Assembly: GCA_947179155.2 (NCBI GenBank)
Contig: OX359278.1
Location: 12,731,879 to 12,795,878 of the forward strand
DNA: 64,000 nucleotides
DNA from: Hedera helix
Taxonomy: Eukaryota; Streptophyta; Magnoliopsida; Apiales; Araliaceae
Direction: 5' to 3'
The notes under the pieces were generated by a model, which ran no database searches, was not told the origin of the DNA, and saw only the letters and a program-made list of their open reading frames with translations. Every line of letters begins with the position of its first letter. The first letter of the stretch is position 1. The translations under genes and the position numbers were made by a program. Shown piece after piece: positions 56,818 through 64,000 of the stretch.

Positions 56818-57030
56818 ATGCGTCATCCACGAGGGAAATTTCCCGGATGTAGCTGGAAGTGGATGCTTTTGAAAAGATCACATCACATTTCTTTGCATCC
56901 AACAGCTGAGCCTCGAGTACCCGTAGTTTGTTCAGCTGCCGGTCATGAAACATTAATATCCTCAGGTTTACTTAAGTCCAACCCTTTTGAGTCCCTTAAT
57001 TTAATATTCAGTTTGATCACCTTCTTTTGA
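56818..57030 (+). CDS. Small unrecognised ORF (70 residues)
   Basis: The frame starts MRHPRGKFPGCSWKWML and ends NLIFSLITFF. It has a TATA-like box and CA-rich leader upstream (ATG context AAGATGC). The N-terminal half is basic and has two cysteines; the C-terminal end is hydrophobic. No family is recognised. It might be a young or truncated gene, or a chance frame. The GTG in the same frame at 56767 is less likely as start. Confidence 0.25.
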   Translation: MRHPRGKFPGCSWKWMLLKRSHHISLHPTAEPRVPVVCSAAGHETLISSGLLKSNPFESLNLIFSLITFF

Positions 57031-57500
57031 TTTTTCTAGTTTTGGTTTTGTAAGAACAAAATCAACATTTGCAATATCCAAGACTAATAAAATCTTAGTT
57101 TATCATCTCTTAAAATCACAACCAGAAAATGTCTCAATTTTTGTAGCATCAGGAATGGCCTAAGTAGCGGTTAATTCTCTTTTAATTTTCATAGTAGTTT
57201 TTCAGTTATTTTCTTACAATTTTAAGGATAATTTTCACTCCTCCTATATTATATATCACCGATGTAAAAAGTCACAGTGGATAACCTCCGGGATTCAACA
57301 ATTCTTTCTTTTCTAATGTGCATCCAAATAGAAAAAGTGATATGAACAATTCACTGTTTTTTCTTGAGTTTTTGGAATATATATGATACAAGAAAAAAAA
57401 AAAAATTATAGTACAATATATATTATATGTAGTATTACATGAAGAAGTATGCTACTGCTACTTTTCTAAGTTCATAGGACTATATGTCACTTTTTTCGAG

Positions 57501-57542
<42 letters not shown>

Positions 57543-57958
57543 TGCCTGCATGGCTGCTCATTTCTTTTTCTCGTCTTGCAACGGCCAGTACATATATGTG
57601 AGAAATATTCCAGTGGTAATAAAACTCGAGGCATGCAGGAGAAATCAATATCTTGATTTGGTAACGGAAAAAAACGGAAGAAATGAATCCTACTAATTCA
57701 GTTAGCTTAGGTGGAAAACTGAAGAAATAAATTGCACTAATTAACTTGATTTTGAAATTCTTTTCAAATTTACTTAAAAAATTTAACAGATTTAACATCC
57801 CAAAAACCTCCATTGCAGAAGAAACAAAGAATCTTTTCCTTTCCTTTTGCTTTTTGTTAGAATTTAAGATAGAATAATAACACAATCACACAGAATATTA
57901 GATGAAGAACAAAAAAGTAAAAACACGCAATATACCCAGGTTCACCATTAGTCGAATC
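57031..57958. other. Intergenic DNA with a (TA)n microsatellite
   Basis: (TA)n at about 57504-57540. Frames through it are artefacts. No gene is supported. Confidence 0.6.
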
Positions 57959-57966
57959 CGCATAAG

Positions 57967-58475
57967 CAAGGGCGGAGCTAGAAATTTTTTCCGCCCTGGG
58001 CTATACCAACCATATACAAATCCTCCTTATCAAAAACTTCACTCGGGAGAAGCAAAGAGGAAGCTATCGGCTTCCAAAATCTTTTGCCAGAAACCCTCCA
58101 CAATGGGCGGATAAGTTCCGTTGACCTCGAGATCCGTGTTGAGCATAGGCAGTGGTGATATATCCACATACTCCACCTTTATACCATTAACCGACTCCCT
58201 GGATAACTCAATTACTACATTTATGTAGCTACAGGAGATTCATTTCCAAAGAACCCTGCAAAATACTACAACTAAGACCATGGTTTTCAGCTATGAGATA
58301 TAGCAAGGATTATTAACATACTAATCGAGGCATACTGTTAGTGCATCAGCCATGCCCGACTCCAAGAAAATCGGCTTCACAGCGACACAAGCACAGAACC
58401 TTTTCCTCCTCACAGTCCCTTTCCTCCTTCACCCGGGCTACAGCTCACCCTAGCCCATACGTGCCTCCGCCCTTG
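57967..58475. mobile_element. hAT-like element carrying a captured gene fragment
   Basis: Perfect 11-bp inverted ends CAAGGGCGGAG and CTCCGCCCTTG. A perfect 8-bp duplication CGCATAAG flanks them (57959-57966 and 58476-58483), as in hAT transposons. CAAGGGCGGAGC-type ends are common in non-autonomous plant hAT elements. The interior contains a reductase gene fragment on the minus strand (58042-58230). No transposase is present, so it needs an outside source. Confidence 0.85.
58042..58230 (-). pseudogene. NQR: Captured fragment of an NADPH-dependent FMN/quinone reductase gene
   Basis: Minus-strand translation gives ELSRESVNGIKVEYVDISPL, PMLNTDLEVNGTYPPIVE and GFWQKILEADSFLFASPE in one open frame. 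This matches, from memory, the N-terminal half of plant NADPH:quinone oxidoreductase (flavodoxin-like FMN reductase fold), including the conserved ISPLP.(L/I)NTDLEV and FASPE(YN) motifs. The copy stops right after SPE and the upstream glycine-rich start of the fold is missing, so it cannot make an enzyme. It lies wholly inside an hAT-like element and is best read as transposon-captured exon DNA. Confidence 0.75.
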
Positions 58476-58483
58476 CGCATAAG

Positions 58484-58839
58484 TATGAGTCAATCCCAAC
58501 ACTTTTCGTCATTCTCCTAGCGAGTAGATCTGGCATGACATATTTTTAACGGCATGGGCTAAGCAAGTCTGGCGTTATTCATGAACAGCAAGGGTCGATG
58601 GTTGGTTGGATCTGGTGTTTTTCTCTCTCGACTAAAAAGCAAAACTAACCCTCCGGCTTATATCATAGCCTATTCCTCTAACTTTCTTTTTGAAAAAACA
58701 CTCCCTCCAAGATGTATTATTTGTGCAAATGGAATCCCAAACCTTTTAAGTTGGGGTATTATTGTCATTTCATTAGTACACCCAAGATACCATTTGAATC
58801 AAACATTTGGCAAAAAAATATAAAACACATATTGACCTG

Positions 58840-58883
<44 letters not shown>

Positions 58884-59415
58884 GAGAGAGATTTAAAATA
58901 TCAAAAAATGAGTTGGGCCTCATGAATTTTGTGAGTATTGCAACTATGTTTTGTTACTGAAAATGAAACTAAACTTAAATCAATAATTCAAGATACCGGC
59001 GGCACGGCACAGATTTATAACTCCTAATCTGATATACATTTGAGACTTATATGAATTGATGAGATAATTAAGTAAAAGAATAGTGATGATGGTAGTGGGT
59101 CGAGGGAGGTTGGTGGTTTGGGCAAGGGGAGATGGAGATTAGGGCGGGAGACGGAGGAAAGGGTGGAGAAAGAAGAATAAACAATTTGTAACCTTAATGA
59201 CAAAACTATCCTCCCAAGTATAGACTTTTTTAATTTGTCTCTTAAAATTTGGAAATCGTCAATCAATATTATTAGTGTATTTATGTTGATCCCTCATATC
59301 TGAATTTGATGATGACTTAATCAAAGTATTTACATTTGTAATTAATAATATAACTATTAATTTATATGTGTGATATAATCAATAAGTTATATATGTTAAT
59401 GTATGATTTCATTGT
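58484..59415. other. Intergenic DNA with a (TA)n microsatellite
   Basis: (TA)n at about 58847-58880. A G/purine-rich patch at about 59090-59170 gives spurious frames. No gene recognised. Confidence 0.55.
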
Positions 59416-60441
59416 TGTAAGACCCCGAATTTTATGAAATAAAAAATTTAATTTTTTCTTCATATATATTTTCATGAAACAGTAAGTGGTTAAATTGATA
59501 AAGTTAAAAGTTAAGGATGTTATGTTATGTGTAAAGTTAAAACTTCTGATACTTATTGTTTATCCTGTTTCTTCTGTTCATCATTTATATCATTCTAATC
59601 ATCCAAAATCAAGTTGTTGTGAATATCTGTGGCAGGGGGCACAGATGCGATATAATTGTTGAACAGATGATAGGTTAAAGGCGATATAATAGGTTAAAGG
59701 CGATACATCTGTTCGGTGTCTTTTATGGCACGTGATGAATGTTCTCTTTGGCCCATAGTGCAAAGATGAACTGTTGTTTGGTATGATTATGGCCAAAGGC
59801 TGAATCTGGTATAATCATGACCGTTGGTGTTATATTGAATGTCTTTGGCCCGTAGTGCAAAGATGAACTGTTGATCTGCATGATTATGACCAGGAACTAT
59901 AAATTTGTATTATCTTGACTAATGGTATTTCAGATGATAAAAGTTGATAATGTTTTTCCTAAAAAGAGAACCGAGTAGACATTATAGTCTGCACTATTCT
60001 TCTAATAGATTGCTCATTCCACTGCTATTATTGATCTAAACATTGTTCAAGAATTTAACTGCAGTTTTTGATATAAACCTTGTAGTTTATTGTATTCTAT
60101 CAATAACTCAACTGTTGAAGGCTAACGATAACTTATTTGTCATTATCTTAGTCATGATATTCTTTACTGGGTTATTTGAGATCACCCTTTCTTTTGTTCT
60201 ATTACTTTTCAACAGGAGATGAGAACGTAGTTGGGTCTAGCCAGAGAATGGAGTGAGAGTCTGAGGGATAGCTATCGTAGTCTTCAAGTATTATAAAATA
60301 GTGTGATAATAATAGTGAAGACTTAGTTGTGTATTATTATACACTGTATTGTTGAACGTTGTTCTACCTTGTAATAATTTTGTTGTAGTCTTTTGACAAC
60401 TCAAGTTTGGACTGTGTGGACCCAGATTTGGGGGTGTCACA
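59416..60441 (+). repeat. 5' LTR of the gypsy element
   Basis: It starts TGTAAGACCCCGAATTTT and ends GGGGGTGTCACA. A TATAAAATA at 60292-60300 is a promoter candidate. The LTR has internal repeats: AGTGCAAAGATGAACTGTTG near 59757 and 59857, and AGGTTAAAGGCGATA twice near 59671-59707. The 3' LTR is outside the window. Confidence 0.8.
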
Positions 60442-60443
60442 GT

Positions 60444-60455
60444 TGGCATCAGAGC
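60444..60455 (+). other. Primer-binding site of the gypsy element
   Basis: TGGCATCAGAGC differs from the initiator tRNA-Met site TGGTATCAGAGC by one base. It lies two bases after the LTR. Confidence 0.75.
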
Positions 60456-60641
60456 TTAGGGATATGGTATTTAATGGAGATCTGGGGTTAGAACTAGGAG
60501 GGGAGAGACGAATAGAATCAATCACTAGTGTGTCCTACCTAAATTAGATTTTGTTATCTAACGAATCGATTTGAATGTAGGAACATGAAAAGATGAGTCA
60601 GTTTGTTTGAACTAACAATTATTTTGTGACAATAGTTTAGT

Positions 60642-63600
60642 ATGGCATCTGGAAATTAAGAGGTTAACTATGGAATGCCTGAAGCGAATGTAGCCGAGAA
60701 TCAAGAGGCCCCAAACAATCCTCCTGCCAACTCAGGAAATAATGTTCCTGATAATATGATGAACGATGGATTCTTTAGGAATTTCATGCAGTTCATACAA
60801 AATCAAGTAAGAGGAAATCCAATCAATAATAACGGTAGAAACGCTGGTAATTTGAGGATGGTCACTGTCAAGCAATTTAAAGAATTGGGACCACCTGAAT
60901 TCCACGGGAAGCCTGACCCACTCAAAGCGGAGTCGTGGCTGAAGCAGACGACAAAAATACTTGATGTCTTACAATGCTTTGATGATCAGAATGTGTCATT
61001 CGCCACTTTTATGTTACGAGGTGAGGCGGACCATTGGTGAGAAGCGGTAAAACGTATCCACCCTTCAGCACTCGAAATGTCTTGGACGGAATTTGAAAAA
61101 CTGTTTAACGAGAAGTATTTCCCAGAAAGCATCCACCATATGAAAGAGGTGGAATTCATTAAGCTGGAGCAGGGAAACATGACAGTCTCCCAATATGAAG
61201 CTAAGTTTGTCGAGTTATCTCGCTTTGCCACCCATCTAGTGGATGACGAAGCACGAATGAGTCGGATGTTCCTACGAGGTTTGAGATTCAAAATTCGTCA
61301 ACAACTTAGCTCTCATAAATTTAGTTTGTATCCAGATATTGCGGATATGGCTCAAAGGGTGGAGCAAACAGATAAAACATTGCAGCCAAGAGTCAATGAT
61401 CAGCATAGAGAAAGGAATGACAACAACCACAGGAACGAGAACCATCGAGGAGGTAACCAGCACTTCGGTGGTAATTTCACATCGAATAACAGAAGAGGAG
61501 AATCCAGTGGGAACAATTTCAAAAGAAAGAGATTCCATAATAATTATGGAAGGGCACCGGCACCAGTACCAGCACCGACCCCAATTTCAAGGGAAGAAGA
61601 TCGAGCACCAGTGAGATGCTATAGGTGTGGTCAGGAAGGTCACATCAGCCCAAACTGTACAAAGCAGTCTAAAAAGTGCTACAGTTGTGGGAAAGAGGGT
61701 CATGTTGCGCGGTTTTGTCCTGCCACAAAATCAAGTCCAGCTGCAATGATGATACCAAAAGCTAGTGCGGATAAGGAAAAATCTGTAGTTCAAGGGAGAG
61801 TTTTTATTGTGATATCCTAAATGGCACGAAACTCGAACGAGGTGATAACCGATAAGCTATTCATAAATTCTCGTGAAGTCTATGCTTTGTTAGATACTGG
61901 CTCTACCCATTCTTTTATCTCACCTGCATGTGCTCAGCGTTTAAACTTAACTCCTGAAAATTTGGACTTTGACTTATCAGTTGAAACCCCATTAGGAGAA
62001 ATGACCATTACATCTACTGTCTATAAATCTTGCCTAGTTCAAATCAACAACCTCACATTACCTGTTGACCTTATTTCTTTGGAGATCCATGAATTTGATG
62101 TGATTTTAGGAATTGATTGGTTGACTACCCATCATGCTAAAATTGATTGTTTCATAAGATTATTAGTTTTCATATTCCTAATCAACCTGTCATGCAAATT
62201 CAAGCAACTAAACCATTGAAATCTATAACTGTTATTTCTAGCCATAAAGCCATTCGTTTATTGAAAAACGGATATCAAGCCTTTTTAGCTCATGTCACTG
62301 ATTTAAACAAAAATACGTCAAACTTGAATGATATTCCCATTGTTAATGAGTTTCCTGACGTTTTTCCTGAAGAACTTTCTGGCTTACCCCCAAACCGTGA
62401 AATTAAATTTTGTATTGATCTTGAACCCGGTACCAAACCCATTTCCAAAGCTCCATACCGAATGGCTCCCATTGAACTTCAAGAGTTAAAAGTCCAACTA
62501 CAGGAATTGTTGGATACCGGTTTCATTCGTCCGAGTGCATCACATTGGGGTGCTCCTATTCTATTTGTGAAAAAGAAAGACGGGAGTATGAGATTATGCA
62601 TTAACTACCGAGAATTGAACCATGTCACCATCAAAAACAGGTACTCGTTACCTCGGATTGATGACATGTTTGATCAATTGCAAGGTGCTCAACATTTCTC
62701 AAAGATTGATCTCCGTTCTGGATATCATCAGTTAAAGGTTAAAGCTGAGGACATTCCAAAGACTGCTTTCAGAACTCGTTATGGGCATTATGAGTTCTTA
62801 GTCATGCCTTTTGGACTAACTAATGCTCCTGCAGCTTTTATGGACATGATGAACCGGATATTCAAGGAACATTTGGATCATTTTGTAGTTGTCTTTATTG
62901 ATGACATTCTCATATACTCCAAGAGTCATGAGGATCATGAACAACACCTGAGATTAATACTCCAAAAGCTACGTGAGAACAAGTTGTATGCCAAGCTGAA
63001 GAAGTGTGAGTTTTGGCTTGAAGAAGTCACGTTCCTTGGGCATGTGATTTCCAGTAAGGGAATATCAGTTGATCCTGCAAAGATCGAAGAAATATTAAAT
63101 TGGGAGCAACCTCGGTCAGTAACTGAAGTCCGAAGTTTTCTGGGCTTAGCTGGTTATTATCGGAGATTCGTAGAAGGATTTTCTCGAATCGCCACTCCAT
63201 TAACTCAACTGACTCGAAAAAGTACAAAATTCGTATGGATCGAGGAATGCGAGAAAAGTTTTCAAGAACTCAAGAAGAGACTTATTTCAGCTCATGTTCT
63301 GACCATACCATCAGGATCAGGAGAATTTGTTATCTATAGCGATGCTTCAGGCAAAGGTCTAGGTTGTGTTCTTATGCAACATGGAAAGGTTATAGCCTAT
63401 GCCTCTCGACAACTCAAAGATTATGAGAAAAATTATCCTACTCATGATCTAAAGTTGGCAGCAGTCGTTTTCGTGTTGAAGATCTGGAGACACTACTTGT
63501 ACGGAGAAAAAGTGGATATCTATACGGATCATAAAAGTCTAAAGTATTTCTTCATCCAGAAGGAACTCAACATGTGACAAAGACGTTGGCTTGAGCTGTT

Positions 63601-64000
63601 GAAGGATTATGACCACACAATCCAGTATCACCCGAGAAAGGCGAACGTTGTAGCTGACGCTTTGAGCAGAAGATCTTATGCGAGTACAAGTGCACTGCGG
63701 ACAACACAAAAGTGTATTTTGTACAACTTGCAAAAGATGTGGATAGAGCTGAAAACACCAATGACCCACTTGAAGATTGCGCACGTACGAGTAGAACCAG
63801 CTTTAATCGATAAAATTAAAGTTGCTCAAGTTACTAATCCGGAGCTGATGAATATGATGAAGAAAGTACAAGAAGGTGTTATTCCTGAGGCAAGAATTGA
63901 CGAGAAAGGAATACTTCGAGTTAACTCTCGACTCTGTGTTCCTAACGATCCTGAATTGAAGCATAAAATCATGATGGAGGCACACAACACGCCGTTTGCA
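60642..64000 (+). pseudogene. Ty3/gypsy gag-pro-pol with nonsense codons and a frameshift
   Basis: The ATG at 60642 is followed after five codons by TAA (60657-60659), then by open frames with TGA at 61038-61040, TAA at 61818-61820, a net one-base frame change near 62150, and TGA at 63575-63577. After that the frame stays open to the window end. Visible domains: gag (WTEFEKLFNEKYFPESI), two knuckles CYRCGQEGHISPNC and CYSCGKEGHVARFC (61617-61719), protease ALLDTGSTHSFIS (61889-61922), reverse transcriptase with FIDDILIYS (about 62896), RNase H with [13 protein letters not shown] and TDHKSLKYF. The breaks mean it is not autonomous now. At least three stops fit C-to-T (or G-to-A) changes. Confidence 0.9.

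Larger units (their letters stand above)
59416..64000 (+). mobile_element. Ty3/gypsy LTR retrotransposon, decayed, cut by the window edge
   Basis: 5' LTR (59416-60441), primer site (60444-60455), gag with two zinc knuckles, protease, reverse transcriptase and RNase H follow in gypsy order. The polyprotein continues to the last base, where the integrase zinc-binding region would begin. The layout (single gag-pro-pol, two CCHC knuckles, LTR starting TGTAAGACCCC) suggests the chromovirus Tekay/Del group, but no chromodomain is in the window to prove it. Confidence 0.9.

Noticed and set aside
59024..59266. 80-codon minus-strand frame
   Set aside because: Comes from a purine-rich patch; no domain or gene signals.

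Overview
This window is nuclear DNA of a flowering plant. It is very AT-rich, its one clear host gene is split by short introns into an HD-ZIP IV homeodomain protein (a family of land plants), and most of the rest is plant transposable elements. The HD-ZIP IV protein is closest, from memory, to eudicot PROTODERMAL FACTOR2 / ATML1. I cannot name the species from sequence alone.

Layout. 1-9.4 kb: AT-rich intergenic DNA with a CACTA-type terminus (to 1144), two copies of a 170-176 bp MITE with 9-bp target duplications (3675-3844, 4075-4250), and older MITEs. 9.4-17 kb: the HD-ZIP IV gene on the + strand, with CT-rich leader, two leader introns, upstream ORFs, ten coding exons plus a last exon whose first codon is the stop, and a polyadenylation signal. 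L1-box motifs (the binding site of this protein family) lie at the 5' end and in the first intron after the homeodomain start. 17-23.5 kb: MITEs, an hAT-like element carrying a promoter-like insert (19044-19990), and a short stretch resembling plastid ycf2. 23.556-28.895 kb: a complete PIF/Harbinger transposon with 15-bp terminal inverted repeats, an open DDE transposase gene and an ORF1 (Myb/SANT-like) gene with one nonsense codon. 29.7-33 kb: a Tourist MITE and a 2-kb foldback element sitting inside a (TA)n tract. 33.3-35.5 kb: a gene fragment and a decayed Ty1/copia remnant. 36.231-40.408 kb: a 4.2-kb sequence with the signature of a giant solo LTR. 40.4-48.4 kb: tandem repeats, a second CACTA end, a 1-kb inverted-repeat element and an RS-domain pseudogene fragment. 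48.476-53.700 kb: a complete Ty1/copia element on the minus strand with two LTRs that read as identical, a perfect 5-bp target duplication and an uninterrupted 1327-codon polyprotein. 54-58.5 kb: MITEs, a local tandem duplication in which one copy holds a MITE, and an hAT-like element that has captured a fragment of an NADPH-dependent FMN/quinone reductase gene. 59.416 kb to the window end: a Ty3/gypsy element with 5' LTR, gag, protease, reverse transcriptase and RNase H, broken by several nonsense codons and a frameshift and cut by the window edge.

The one functional host gene is expected to be a nuclear transcription factor for epidermal (L1 layer) identity. Two elements look recently mobile: the copia element and, apart from ORF1, the Harbinger element. 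The most notable patterns are the foldback element built from smaller palindromes, the gene-fragment-carrying hAT-like elements, and the 9-bp-TSD MITE family with an empty-site paralogue inside the window. All family assignments rest on motifs recognised by eye; no database search was run.
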